Shown: in pieces, positions 37,501-51,291 of the stretch
Layout of the letters: the number at the start of each line of letters is the position of its first letter
Position numbering within the stretch: position 1 is the stretch's first letter
Assembly (NCBI GenBank): GCA_914767715.1
Contig: OU612070.1
Coordinates: 21,194,025 to 21,258,024, forward strand
Direction of reading: 5' to 3'
Length of the DNA stretch: 64,000 bases
DNA from: Membranipora membranacea
Lineage: Eukaryota; Bryozoa; Gymnolaemata; Cheilostomatida; Membraniporidae
Notes under the pieces: generated by a model
The model's database searches: none
Told to the model about the DNA's origin: nothing
The model's input: only the letters and a program-made list of their open reading frames with translations
Program-made: the position numbers and the translations under genes

Positions 37501-40260
37501 AGACAAGCAGGAGTTGCTCCTCCTTATGAGGTAGGTTAAAGGCAAATCTATTTTTTGACCCGAGCGAAAAAAAGCCATGATACCCTCCCTTGGTATAATT
37601 TTTGAAATTTCAAGTCAGCGTAATTACCAACCAGTTAATCGGAGGATCCCAATATTCTGCAGTTTGAATAAGGCCAATAAGGGCTTGAAGTGGTCGGAGT
37701 AATATAAGAATGCAACAGAGTTTTAATTTTTCAATGCTGCCGTTTGGCATGTTTTTTTTTGGCAAAAGTGGACGTCTTTAAAGTTGGCGCTGACGGAGAA
37801 CGGAGACCCCCAGAGACAAACGGACTTCAGATTTGAGACGAGCAGGAGTTGCTCCTCCTTATGAGGTAGGTTAAAAGCAAATCTATTTTTTGACCCGAGC
37901 GGAAAAAAACCATGATACCCTCCCTTGGTATAATTTTGGAAATTTCAAGTCAGCGTAATTACCAACCAGTTATTCGGAGGATCCCAATATTCTGCAGTTT
38001 GAATAAAGCCAATAAGGGCTTGAAGTGGTCGGAGTTAGATAAGAATCCAACAGAGTTTTAATTTTTCAATGCTGCCGTTTGGCAAGTTTTTTTTTGGCAA
38101 AAGTGGACGTCTTTAAAGTTGGCACTGACGGAGAACGGAGACCTCCGGAGACAAACGGACTTCAGATTTGAGACGAGCAGGAGTTGCTCCTCCTTATGAG
38201 GTAGGTTAAAAGCAAATCTATTTTTTGACCCTAGCGAAAAAAAACCATGATACCCTCCCTTGGTTTAATTTTAGAAATTTCAAGTCAGCGTAATTACCAA
38301 CCAGTTAATCGGAGGATCCCAATATTCTGCAGTTTGAATAAGGCCAATAAGGGCTTGAAGTGGTCGGAGTTAGATAAGAATCCAAAAGAGTTTTAATTTT
38401 TCAATGCTTCTGTTTGGCATGTTTTTTTTTGGCAAAAGTGGACGTCGTTAAAGTTGGCGCTCACGGAGAACGGAGACCCACAAGACAAACGGACTCCAGA
38501 TTCGAGACGAGCAGGAGTTGCTCCTCCTTATGAGGTAGGTTTAAAGCAAATCTATTTTTTGACCCGAGCGAAAAAAAACCATGATACGCTCCCTTGGTAT
38601 AATTATGAAATTTCAAGTCAGCGTAATTACCAACCAGTTAATCGGAGGATCCCAATATTCTGCAGTTTGAATAAGGCCAATAAGGGCTTGAAGTGGTCGG
38701 AGTTAGATAAGAATCCAAAACAGTTTTAATTTTTCAATGCTGCTGTTTGGCATGTTTTTTTTTGGCAAAAGTGGACGTCGTTAAAGTTGGCGCTCACCGA
38801 GAACGGAGACCCGCAGAGACAAACGGACTTCAGATTTGAGACAAGCAGGAGTTGCTCCTCCTTATGAGGTAGGTTAAAGGCAAATCTATTTTTTGACCCG
38901 AGCGAAAAAAAGCCATGATACCCTCCCTTGGTATAATTTTTGAAATTTCAAGTCAGCGTAATTACCAACCAGTTAATCGGATGATCCCAATATTCTGCAG
39001 TTTGAATAAGGCCGATAAGGGCTTGAAGTGGTAGGAGTTAGATAAGAATCCAACAGAGTTTCAATTTTTCAATGCTGCCGTATGGCATATTTTTTTTTGG
39101 CAAAAGTGGACGTCGTTAAAGTTGGCGCTGACGGAGAACGGAGACCCGCAGAGACAAACGGACTTCAGATTTGAGACGAGCAGGAGTTGCTCCTCCTTAT
39201 GAGGTAGGTTAAAAGCAAATCTATTTTTTGACCCGAGCGAAAAAAAACCATGATACCCTCCCTTGGTATAATTTTTGAAATTTCAAGTCAGCGTAATTAC
39301 CAACCAGTTAATCGGAGGATCCCAATATTCTGCAGTTTGAATAAGGCCAATAAGGGCTTGAAGTGGTCGGAGTTAGATAAGAATCTAACAGAGTTTTAAT
39401 TTTTCAATGCTGCCGTTTGGCATGTTTTTTTTTGGCAAAAGTGGACGTCGTTAAAGTTGGCGCTGACGGAGACCGGAGACCCGCAGAGACAAACGGACTT
39501 CAGATTTATGACGAGCAGGAGTTGCTCCTCCTTATGAGGTAGGTTAAAAGCGAATCTATTTTTTGACCCGAGCGAAAAAAAACCATGATACCCTCCCTTG
39601 GTATAATTTTTTAAATTTCAAGTCAGCGTAATTACCAACCAGTTAATCGGAGGATCCCAATATTCTGCAGTTTGAATAAGGCCAATAAGGGCTTGAAGTG
39701 GTCGGAGTTAGATAAGAATCCAACAGAGTTTTAATTTTTCAATGCTGCCGTTTGGCATTTTTTTGGGAAAAGTGGACGTCTTTAAAGTTGGCGCTGACGG
39801 AGAACGGAGACCCCCAGAGACAAACGGACTTCAGATTTGAGACGAGCAGGAGTTGCTCCTCCTTATGAGGTAGGTTAAAAGCAAATCTATTTTTTGACCC
39901 GAGCGAAAAAAAACCATGATACCCTCCCTTGGTATAATTTTTGAAATTTCAAGTCAGCATAATTACCAACCAGTTAATCGGAGGATCCCAATATTCTGCA
40001 GTTTGAATAAGGCCAATAAGGGCTTGAAGTGGTCGGAGTTAGATAAGAATCCAACAGAGTTTTAATTTTTCAATGCTGCCGTATGGCATGTTTTTTTTTG
40101 GCAAAAGTGGACGTCGTTAAAGTTGGCGCTGACGGAGAACGGAGACCCGCAGAGACAAACGGACTTCAGATTTGAGACGAGCAGGAGTTGCTCCTCCTTA
40201 TGAGGTAGTTTAAAAGCAAATCTATTTTTTGGCCCGAGCGAAAAAAAACCATGATACCCT
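34576..40260 (+). repeat. 17-monomer tandem duplication, copy B (5,686 bp)
   Basis: Side-by-side reading against copy A shows about eight substitutions over the block. Examples are GAGATGAGC versus GAGACGAGC (29,809 and 35,495), GAGGCGAGC versus GAGACGAGC (30,811 and 36,497), CCTTTTGAGG versus CCTTATGAGG (32,171 and 37,857), GGCATTGACG versus GGCACTGACG (32,436 and 38,122), and ATGTTTT versus ATATTTT (33,401 and 39,087). That is roughly 99.8% identity, far above the spread between neighbouring monomers. Homology ends near 40,260-40,330: copy A continues into CAAAACAG monomers, while the sequence right of copy B continues with CAAGAGAG. Confidence 0.85.
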
Positions 40261-42590
40261 CCCTTGGTATAATTTTTGAAATTTCAAGTCAGCGTAATTA
40301 CCAACCAGTTAATCGGAGGATCCCAATATTCTGCAGTTTCAATAAGGCCAATAAGGGCTTGAAGTGGTCGGAGTTAGATAAGAATCCAAGAGAGTTTTAA
40401 TTTTTCAATGCTGCCGTTTGGCATGTTTTTTTTTGGCAAAAGTGGACGTCGTTAAAGTTGGCGCTGACGGAGAACGGAGACCCGCAGAGACAAACGGACT
40501 TCAGATTTGAGACGAGCAGGAGTTGCTCCTCCTTATGAGGTAGGTTAAAAGCAAATCTATTTTTTGACCCGAGCGAAAAAAAACCATGATACCCTCCCTT
40601 GGTATAATTTTTGAAATTTCAAGTCAGCGTAATTACCAACCAGTTAATCGGAGGATCCCAATATTCTGCAGTTTGAATAAGGCCAATGAGGGCTTGAAGT
40701 GGTCGGAGTTAGATAAGAATCCAACAGAGTTTTAATTTTTCAATGCTGCCGTATGGCATGTTTTTTTTTGGCAAAAGTGGACGTTGTTAAAGTTGGCGCT
40801 GACGGAGAACGGAGACCCGCAGAGACAAACGGACTTCAGATTTGAGACGAGCAGGAGTTGCTCCTCTTTATGAGGTAGGTTAAAAGCAAATCTATTTTTT
40901 GACCCGAGCGAAAAAAAACCATAATACCCTCCCTTGGTATAATTTTTGAAATTTCAAGTCAGTGTAATTACCAACCAGTTAATCGGAGGATCCCAATATT
41001 CTGCAGTTTGAATAAGGCCAATAAGGGCTTGTAGTGGTCGGAGTTAGATAAGAATCCAACAGAGTTTTAATTTTTCAATGCTTCTGTTTGGCATGTTTTT
41101 TTTTGGCAAAAGTGGACGTCGTTAAAGTTGGCGCTGACGGAGAACGGAGACCCGCAGAGACAAACGGACTTCAGATTTGAGACGAGCAGGAGTTGCTCCT
41201 CCTTATGAGGTAGGTTAAAAGCAAATCTATTTTTTGACCCGAGCGAAAAAAAGCCATAGTACCCTCCCTTGGTATAATTTTTAAAATTTCAAGTCAGCGT
41301 AATTACCAACCAGTTAATCGGAGGATCCCAATATTCTGCAGTTTGAATAAGGCCAATAAGGGCTTGAAGTGGTCGGAGTTAGATAAGAATCCAACAGAGT
41401 TTTAATTTTTCAATGCTGCCGTTTGGCATGTTTTTTTTTGGCAAAAGTGGACGTTGTTAAAGTTGGCGCTGACGGAGAACGGAGACCCGCAGAGACAAAC
41501 GGACTTCAGATTTGAGACGAGCAGGAGTTGCTCCTCCTTATGAGGTAGGTTAAAAGCAAATCTATTTTTTGACATGAGCGAAAAAAAACCATGATACCCT
41601 CCCTTGGTATAATTTTTGAAATTTCAAGTCAGCATAATTACCAACCAGTTAATCGGAGGATCCCAATATTCTGCAGTTTGAATAAGGCCAATAAGGGCTT
41701 GAAGTGGTCGGAGTTAGATAAGAATCCAACAGAGTTTTAATTTTTCAATGCTGCCGTTTGGCATGTTTTTTTTTGGCAAAAGTGGACGTCGTTAAAGGTG
41801 GCGCTGATGGAGAACGGAGAACCGCAGAGACAAACGAACTTCAGATTTGAGACAAGCAGGAGTTGCTCCTCCTTATGAGGTAGGTTAAAAGCAAATCTAT
41901 TTTTTGACCCGAGCGAAAAAAAACCATGATACCCTCCCTTGGTATAATTTTTGAAATTTCAAGTCAGCGTAATTACCAACCAGTTAATCGGAGGATCCCA
42001 ATATTCTGCAGTTTGAATAAGGCCAATAAGGGCTTGAAGTGGTCGGAGTTAGATAAGAATCCAACAGAGTTTTAATTTTTCAATGCTGCCGTTTGGCATG
42101 TTTTTTTTTGGCAAAAGTGGGCGTCGTTAAAGTTGGCGCTGACGGAGAACGGAGACCCGCAGAGACAAACGGACTTCAGATTTGAGACGAGCAGGAGTTG
42201 CTCCTCCTTATGAGGTAGGTTAAAAGCAAATCTATTTTTTGACCCGAGCGAAAAAAAAACCATGATACCCTCCCTTGGTATAATTTTTGAAATTTCAAGT
42301 CAGCGTAATTACCAACCAGTTAATCGGAGGATCCCAATATTCTGCAGTTTGAATAAGGCCAATAAGGGCTTGAAGTGGTCGGAGTTAGATAAGAATCCAA
42401 CAGAGTTTTAACTTTTCAATGATGCCGTTTGGCATGTTTTTTTTTGGCAAAAGTGGACGTCGTTCAAGTTGGCGCTGACGGAGAACGGAGACCCGCAGAG
42501 ACAAACGGACTTCAGATTTGAGACGAGCAGGAGTTGCTCCTCTTTATGAGGTAGGTTAATGCAAATCTATTTTTTGACCCGAGCGAAAAA
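40260..42590 (+). repeat. Ordinary forward monomers between the two large duplications
   Basis: About seven monomers, mostly CAACAGAG with one CAAGAGAG unit (about 40,386) that resembles the left end of the window. Scattered private changes are present (TTTCAATAAGG near 40,338, ACCATAATACC near 40,919, GACATGAGCG near 41,571, GGAGAACCGCAG near 41,815). I see no clear HOR here. Confidence 0.75.
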
Positions 42591-45500
42591 AAACCATGAT
42601 ACCCTCCCTTGGTATACTTTTTGAAATTTCAAGTCAGCGTAATTACCAACCAGTTAATCGGAGGATCCCAATATTCTGCAGTTTGAATAAGGCCAATAAG
42701 GGCTTGAAGTGGTCGGAGTTAGATTAGAATCCAACAGAGTTTTAATTTTTCAATGCTGCCGTTTGGCATGTTTTTTTTTGGCAAAAGTGGACGTCGTTAA
42801 AGTTGGCGCTGACGGAGAACGGAGAAGCGCAGAGACAAACGGACTTCAGATTTGAGACGAGCAGGAGTTGCTCCTCCTTATGAGGTAGGTTAAAAGCAAA
42901 TCTATTATTTGACCCGAGCGAAAAAAAACCATGATACCCTCCCTTGGTATAATTTTTGAAATTTCAAGTCAGCGTAATTACCAACCAGTTAATCGGAGGA
43001 TCCCAATATTCTGCAGTTTGAATAAGGCCAATAAGGGCTTGAAGTGGTCGGAGTTAGATAAGAATCCAACAGAGTTTTAATTTTTCAATGCTGCCGTTTG
43101 GCATGTTTCTTTTTGGCAAAAGTGGACGTCGTTAAAGTTGGCGCTGACGGAGAACGGAGACCCGCAGAGACAACCGGACTTCAGATTTGAGACGAGCAGG
43201 AGTTTCTCCTCCTTATGAGGTAGGTTAAAAGCAAATCTATTTTTTGACCCGAGCGAAAAAAAACCATGATACTCTCCTTTGGTATAATTTTTGAAATTTC
43301 AAGTCAGCGTAATTACCAACCAGTTAATCGGAGGATCCCAATATTCTGCAGTTTGAATAAGGCCAATAAGGGCTTGAAGTGGTCGGAGTTAGATAAGAAT
43401 CCAACAGAGTTTTAATTTTTCAATGCTGCCGTTTGGCATGTTTTTTTTTGGCAAAAGTGGACGTCGTTAAAGTTGGCGCTGACGGAGAACGGAGACCCGC
43501 AGAGACAAACGGACTTCAGATTTGAGACGAGCAGGAGTTGCTCCTCCTTATGAGGTAGGTTAAAAGCAAATCTATTTTTTGACCCGAGCGAAAGAAAACC
43601 ACGATACCCTCCCTTGGTATAATTTTTGAAATTTCGAGTCAGCGTAATTACCAACCAGTTAATCGGAGGATCCCAATATTCTGCAGGTTGAATAAGGCCA
43701 ATAAGGGCTTGAAGTGGTCGGAGTTAGATAAGAATCCAACAGAGTTTTAATTTTTCAATGCTGCCGTTTGGCATGTTTTTTTTTGGCAAAAGTGGACGTC
43801 GTTAAAGTTGGCGCTGACGGAGAACGGAGACCCGCAGAGACAAACGGACTTCAGATTTGAGACGAGCAGGAGTTGCTCCTCCTTATGAGGTAGGTTAAAA
43901 GCAAATCTATTTTTTGACCCGAGCGAAAAAAAACCATGATACCCTCCCTTGGTATAATTTTTGAAATTTCAAGTCAGCGTAATTACCAACCAGTTAATCG
44001 GAGGATCCCAATATTCTGCAGTTTGAATGAGGCCAATAAGGGCTTGAAGTGGTCGGAGTTAGATAAGAATCCAACAGAGTTTTAATTTTTCAATGCTGCC
44101 GTTTGGCATGTTTTTTTTTGGCAAAAGTGGACGTCGTTAAAGTTGGCGCTGACGGAGAACAAAGACCCGCAGAGACAAACGGACTTCAGATTTGAGAAGA
44201 GCAGGAGTTGCTCCTCCTTATGAGGTAGGTTAAAAGCAAATCTATTTTTTGACCCGAGCGAAAAATAACCATGATACCCTCCCTTCGTATAATTTTTGAA
44301 ACTTCAAGTCAGCGTAATTACCAACCAGTTAATCGGAGGATCCCAATATTCTGCAGTTTGAATAAGGCCAATAAGGGCTTGAAGTGGACGGAGTTAGATA
44401 AGAATCCAACAGAGTTTTAATTTTTCAATGCTGCCGTTTGGCATGTTTTTTTTTGGCAAAAGTGGACGTCGTTAAAGTTGGCGCTGACGGAGAACGGAGA
44501 CCCGCAGAGACAAACGGACTTCAGATTTGAGACGAGCAGGAGTTGCTCCTCTTTATGAGGTAGGTTAAAAGCAAATCTATCTTTTGACCCGAGCGAAAAA
44601 AAACCATGATACCCTCCTTTGGTATAATTTATGAAATTTCAAGTCAGCGTAATTACCAACCAGTTAATCGGAGGATCCCAATATTCTGCAGTTTGAATAA
44701 GGCCAATAAGGGCTTGAAGTGGACGGAGTTAGATAAGAATCCAACAGAGTTTTAATTTTTCAATGCTGCCGTTTGGCATGTTTTTTTTGGCAAAAGTGGG
44801 CGTCGTTAAAGTTGGCGCTGACGGAGAACGGAGACCCGCAGAGACAAACGGACTTCAGATTTGAGACGAGCAGGAGTTGCTCCTCCTTATGAGGTAGGTT
44901 TAAAGCAAATCTATTTTTTGACCCGAGCGAAAAAAAACCATGATACCCTCCCTTGGTATAATTTTTGAAATTTCAAGTCAGCGTAATTACCAACCAGTTA
45001 ATCGGAGGATCCCAATATTCTGCAGTTTGAATAAGGCCAATAAGGGCTTGAAGTGGACGGAGTTAGATAAGAATCCAACAGAGTTTTAATTTTTCAATGC
45101 TGCCGTTTGGCATGTTTTTTTTTGGCAAAAGTGGACTTCGTTAAAGTTGGCGCTGACGGAGAACGGAGACCCGCAGAGACAAACGGACTTCAGATTTGAG
45201 ACGAGCAGGAGTTGCTCCTCCTTATGAGGTAGGTTAAAAGCAAATCTATTCTTTCACCCGAGCGAAAAAAAACCATGATACCCTCCCTTGGTATAATTTT
45301 TGAAATTTCAAGTCAGCGTAATTACCAACCAGTTAATCGGAGGATCCAGATATTCTGCAGTTTGAATAAGGCCAATAAGGGCTTGAAGTGGTCGGAGTTA
45401 GATAAGAATCCAACAGAGTAATAATTTTTCAATGCCGCCGTTTGGCATGTTTTTTTTTTGGCAAAAGTGGACGTCGTTAAAGTTGGCGCTGACGGAGAAC

Positions 45501-46940
45501 GGAGACCCGCAGAGACAAACGGACTTCAGATTTGAGACGAGCAGGAGTTGCTCCTCCTTATGAGGTAGGTTAAGAGCAAATCTATTTTTTGACACGAGCG
45601 AAAAAAAACCATGATACCCTCCCTCGGTATAATTTTTGAAATTTCAAGTCAGCGTAATTACCAACCAGTTAATCGGAGGATCCCAATATTCTGCAGTTTG
45701 AATAAGGCCAATAAGGGCTTGAAGTGGACGGAGTTAGATAAGAATCCAACAGAGTTTTAATTTTTCAATGCTGCCGTTTGGCATGTTTTTTTTGGCAAAA
45801 GTGGGCGTCGTTGAAGTTGGCGCTGACGGAGAACGGAGACCCGCAGAGACAAACGGACTTCAGATTTGAGACGAGCAGGAGTTGCTCCTACTTATGAGGT
45901 AGGTTAAAAGCAAATCTATTTTTTGACCCGAGCGAAAAAAAACCATGATACCCTCCCTTGGTATAATTTTTGAAATTTCAAGTCAGCGTAATTACCAACC
46001 AGTTAATCGGAGGATCGCAATATTCTGCAGTTTGAATAAGGCCAATAAGGGCTTGAAGTGGTCGGAGTTAGATAAGAATCCATCAGAGTTTTAATTTTTC
46101 AATGCTGCCGTTTGGCATGTTTTTTTTGGGCAAAAGTGGACGTCGTTAAAGTTGGCGCTGACGGAGAACGGAGACCCGCAGAGACAAACGGACTTCAGAT
46201 TTGAGACGAGCAGGAGTTGCTCCTCCTTATGAGGTAGGTTAAAAGCAAATCTATTTTTTGACCCGAGCGAAAAAACCATGATACTCTCCCTTTGTATAAT
46301 TTTTGAAATTTCAATTCAGCGTAATTACCAACCAGTTAATCGGAGGATCCCAATATTCTGCAGTTTGAATAAGGCCAATAAGGGCTTGAAGTGGTCGGAG
46401 TTAGATAAGAATCCAACAGAGTTTTAATTTTTCAATGCTGCCGTTTGGCAAGTTTTTTTTGGCAAAAGTGGACGTCGTTAAAGTTGGCGCTGACGGAGAA
46501 CGGAGACCCGCAGAGACAAACGGACGTCAGATTTGAGACGAGCAGGAGTTGCTCCTCCTTATGAGGTAGGTTAAAAGCAAATCTATTTTTTGACCCGAGC
46601 GAAAAAAAACCATGATACCCTCCCTTGGTATAATTTTTGAAATTTCAAGTCAGCGTAATTACCAACCAGTTAATCGGAGGATCCCAATATTCTGCAGTTT
46701 GAATAAGGCCAATAAGGGCTTGAAGTGGTCGGAGTTAGATAAGAATCCAACAAAGTTTTAAGTTTTCAATGCTACCGTTTGGAATGTTTTTTTTTGGCAA
46801 AAGTGGACGTCGTTAAAGTTGGCGCTGATGGAGAACGGTGACCCGCAGAGACAAACGGACTTCAGATTTGAGACGAGCAGGAGCTGCCCCTCCTTATGAG
46901 GTAGGTTAAAAGCAAATCTATTTTTTGATCCGAGCGAAAA
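42590..46940 (+). repeat. 13-monomer tandem duplication, copy A (4,351 bp)
   Basis: Markers recur at a constant 4,351 bp: GGTATACTTTTTG (42,611 and 46,962), GAGAAGCGCAGAG (about 42,832 and 47,183), ACAACCGGAC (43,171 and 47,522), GAAAGAAAACCACG (about 43,590 and 47,941), GAACAAAGACCC (44,157 and 48,508), CTTTCACCCG (45,251 and 49,602), and GACACGAGCG (45,591 and 49,942). 4,351 is 13 x 335 minus 4. Monomers here often read GTGGACGGAG in place of GTGGTCGGAG. Confidence 0.9.
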
Positions 46941-49900
46941 AAAACCATGATACCCTCCCTTGGTATACTTTTTGAAATTTCAAGTCAGCGTAATTACCAA
47001 CCAGTTAATCGGAGGATCCCAATATTCTGCAGTTTGAATAAGGCCAATAAGGGCTTGAAGTGGTCGGAGTTAGATTAGAATCCAACAGAGTTTTAATTTT
47101 TCAATGCTGCCGTTTGGCATGTTTTTTTTTGGCAAAAGTGGACGTCGTTAAAGTTGGCGCTGACGGAGAACGGAGAAGCGCAGAGACAAACGGACTTCAG
47201 ATTTGAGACGAGCAGGAGTTGCTCCTCCTTATGAGGTAGGTTAAAAGCAAATCTATTATTTGACCCGAGCGAAAAAAAACCATGATACCCTCCCTTGGTA
47301 TAATTTTTGAAATTTCAAGTCAGCGTAATTACCAACCAGTTAATCGGAGGATCCCAATATTCTGCAGTTTGAATAAGGCCAATAAGGGCTTGAAGTGGTC
47401 GGAGTTAGATAAGAATCCAACAGAGTTTTAATTTTTCAATGCTGCCGTTTGGCATGTTTCTTTTTGGCAAAAGTGGACGTCGTTAAAGTTGGCGCTGACG
47501 GAGAACGGAGACCCGCAGAGACAACCGGACTTCAGATTTGAGACGAGCAGGAGTTTCTCCTCCTTATGAGGTAGGTTAAAAGCAAATCTATTTTTTGACC
47601 CGAGCGAAAAAAAACCATGATACTCTCCTTTGGTATAATTTTTGAAATTTCAAGTCAGCGTAATTACCAACCAGTTAATCGGAGGATCCCAATATTCTGC
47701 AGTTTGAATAAGGCCAATAAGGGCTTGAAGTGGTCGGAGTTAGATAAGAATCCAACAGAGTTTTAATTTTTCAATGCTGCCGTTTGGCATGTTTTTTTTT
47801 GGCAAAAGTGGACGTCGTTAAAGTTGGCGCTGACGGAGAACGGAGACCCGCAGAGACAAACGGACTTCAGATTTGAGACGAGCAGGAGTTGCTCCTCCTT
47901 ATGAGGTAGGTTAAAAGCAAATCTATTTTTTGACCCGAGCGAAAGAAAACCACGATACCCTCCCTTGGTATAATTTTTGAAATTTCGAGTCAGCGTAATT
48001 ACCAACCAGTTAATCGGAGGATCCCAATATTCTGCAGGTTGAATAAGGCCAATAAGGGCTTGAAGTGGTCGGAGTTAGATAAGAATCCAACAGAGTTTTA
48101 ATTTTTCAATGCTGCCGTTTGGCATGTTTTTTTTTGGCAAAAGTGGACGTCGTTAAAGTTGGCGCTGACGGAGAACGGAGACCCGCAGAGACAAACGGAC
48201 TTCAGATTTGAGACGAGCAGGAGTTGCTCCTCCTTATGAGGTAGGTTAAAAGCAAATCTATTTTTTGACCCGAGCGAAAAAAAACCATGATACCCTCCCT
48301 TGGTATAATTTTTGAAATTTCAAGTCAGCGTAATTACCAACCAGTTAATCGGAGGATCCCAATATTCTGCAGTTTGAATGAGGCCAATAAGGGCTTGAAG
48401 TGGTCGGAGTTAGATAAGAATCCAACAGAGTTTTAATTTTTCAATGCTGCCGTTTGGCATGTTTTTTTTTGGCAAAAGTGGACGTCGTTAAAGTTGGCGC
48501 TGACGGAGAACAAAGACCCGCAGAGACAAACGGACTTCAGATTTGAGAAGAGCAGGAGTTGCTCCTCCTTATGAGGTAGGTTAAAAGCAAATCTATTTTT
48601 TGACCCGAGCGAAAAATAACCATGATACCCTCCCTTCGTATAATTTTTGAAACTTCAAGTCAGCGTAATTACCAACCAGTTAATCGGAGGATCCCAATAT
48701 TCTGCAGTTTGAATAAGGCCAATAAGGGCTTGAAGTGGACGGAGTTAGATAAGAATCCAACAGAGTTTTAATTTTTCAATGCTGCCGTTTGGCATGTTTT
48801 TTTTTGGCAAAAGTGGACGTCGTTAAAGTTGGCGCTGACGGAGAACGGAGACCCGCAGAGACAAACGGACTTCAGATTTGAGACGAGCAGGAGTTGCTCC
48901 TCCTTATGAGGTAGGTTAAAAGCAAATCTATCTTTTGACCCGAGCGAAAAAAAACCATGATACCCTCCTTTGGTATAATTTATGAAATTTCAAGTCAGCG
49001 TAATTACCAACCAGTTAATCGGAGGATCCCAATATTCTGCAGTTTGAATAAGGCCAATAAGGGCTTGAAGTGGACGGAGTTAGATAAGAATCCAACAGAG
49101 TTTTAATTTTTCAATGCTGCCGTTTGGCATGTTTTTTTTGGCAAAAGTGGGCGTCGTTAAAGTTGGCGCTGACGGAGAACGGAGACCCGCAGAGACAAAC
49201 GGACTTCAGATTTGAGACGAGCAGGAGTTGCTCCTCCTTATGAGGTAGGTTTAAAGCAAATCTATTTTTTGACCCGAGCGAAAAAAAACCATGATACCCT
49301 CCCTTGGTATAATTTTTGAAATTTCAAGTCAGCGTAATTACCAACCAGTTAATCGGAGGATCCCAATATTCTGCAGTTTGAATAAGGCCAATAAGGGCTT
49401 GAAGTGGACGGAGTTAGATAAGAATCCAACAGAGTTTTAATTTTTCAATGCTGCCGTTTGGCATGTTTTTTTTTGGCAAAAGTGGACTTCGTTAAAGTTG
49501 GCGCTGACGGAGAACGGAGACCCGCAGAGACAAACGGACTTCAGATTTGAGACGAGCAGGAGTTGCTCCTCCTTATGAGGTAGGTTAAAAGCAAATCTAT
49601 TCTTTCACCCGAGCGAAAAAAAACCATGATACCCTCCCTTGGTATAATTTTTGAAATTTCAAGTCAGCGTAATTACCAACCAGTTAATCGGAGGATCCAG
49701 ATATTCTGCAGTTTGAATAAGGCCAATAAGGGCTTGAAGTGGTCGGAGTTAGATAAGAATCCAACAGAGTAATAATTTTTCAATGCCGCCGTTTGGCATG
49801 TTTTTTTTTTGGCAAAAGTGGACGTCGTTAAAGTTGGCGCTGACGGAGAACGGAGACCCGCAGAGACAAACGGACTTCAGATTTGAGACGAGCAGGAGTT

Positions 49901-51291
49901 GCTCCTCCTTATGAGGTAGGTTAAGAGCAAATCTATTTTTTGACACGAGCGAAAAAAAACCATGATACCCTCCCTCGGTATAATTTTTGAAATTTCAAGT
50001 CAGCGTAATTACCAACCAGTTAATCGGAGGATCCCAATATTCTGCAGTTTGAATAAGGCCAATAAGGGCTTGAAGTGGACGGAGTTAGATAAGAATCCAA
50101 CAGAGTTTTAATTTTTCAATGCTGCCGTTTGGCATGTTTTTTTTGGCAAAAGTGGGCGTCGTTGAAGTTGGCGCTGACGGAGAACGGAGACCCGCAGAGA
50201 CAAACGGACTTCAGATTTGAGACGAGCAGGAGTTGCTCCTACTTATGAGGTAGGTTAAAAGCAAATCTATTTTTTGACCCGAGCGAAAAAAAACCATGAT
50301 ACCCTCCCTTGGTATAATTTTTGAAATTTCAAGTCAGCGTAATTACCAACCAGTTAATCGGAGGATCGCAATATTCTGCAGTTTGAATAAGGCCAATAAG
50401 GGCTTGAAGTGGTCGGAGTTAGATAAGAATCCATCAGAGTTTTAATTTTTCAATGCTGCCGTTTGGCATGTTTTTTTTGGGCAAAAGTGGACGTCGTTAA
50501 AGTTGGCGCTGACGGAGAACGGAGACCCGCAGAGACAAACGGACTTCAGATTTGAGACGAGCAGGAGTTGCTCCTCCTTATGAGGTAGGTTAAAAGCAAA
50601 TCTATTTTTTGACCCGAGCGAAAAAACCATGATACTCTCCCTTTGTATAATTTTTGAAATTTCAATTCAGCGTAATTACCAACCAGTTAATCGGAGGATC
50701 CCAATATTCTGCAGTTTGAATAAGGCCAATAAGGGCTTGAAGTGGTCGGAGTTAGATAAGAATCCAACAGAGTTTTAATTTTTCAATGCTGCCGTTTGGC
50801 AAGTTTTTTTTGGCAAAAGTGGACGTCGTTAAAGTTGGCGCTGACGGAGAACGGAGACCCGCAGAGACAAACGGACGTCAGATTTGAGACGAGCAGGAGT
50901 TGCTCCTCCTTATGAGGTAGGTTAAAAGCAAATCTATTTTTTGACCCGAGCGAAAAAAAACCATGATACCCTCCCTTGGTATAATTTTTGAAATTTCAAG
51001 TCAGCGTAATTACCAACCAGTTAATCGGAGGATCCCAATATTCTGCAGTTTGAATAAGGCCAATAAGGGCTTGAAGTGGTCGGAGTTAGATAAGAATCCA
51101 ACAAAGTTTTAAGTTTTCAATGCTACCGTTTGGAATGTTTTTTTTTGGCAAAAGTGGACGTCGTTAAAGTTGGCGCTGATGGAGAACGGTGACCCGCAGA
51201 GACAAACGGACTTCAGATTTGAGACGAGCAGGAGCTGCCCCTCCTTATGAGGTAGGTTAAAAGCAAATCTATTTTTTGATCCGAGCGAAAA
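46941..51291 (+). repeat. 13-monomer tandem duplication, copy B (4,351 bp)
   Basis: This copy directly follows copy A. Reading along both, the only difference I noticed is CCTCTTTATG at about 44,548 versus CCTCCTTATG at about 48,899, so the two are essentially identical and the event is very recent, or an assembly duplication. Right of about 51,291 the sequence leaves the shared pattern: the expected GGTATACTTTTTG is replaced by CTCTCTTGGTATAATTTTTG. Confidence 0.88.
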
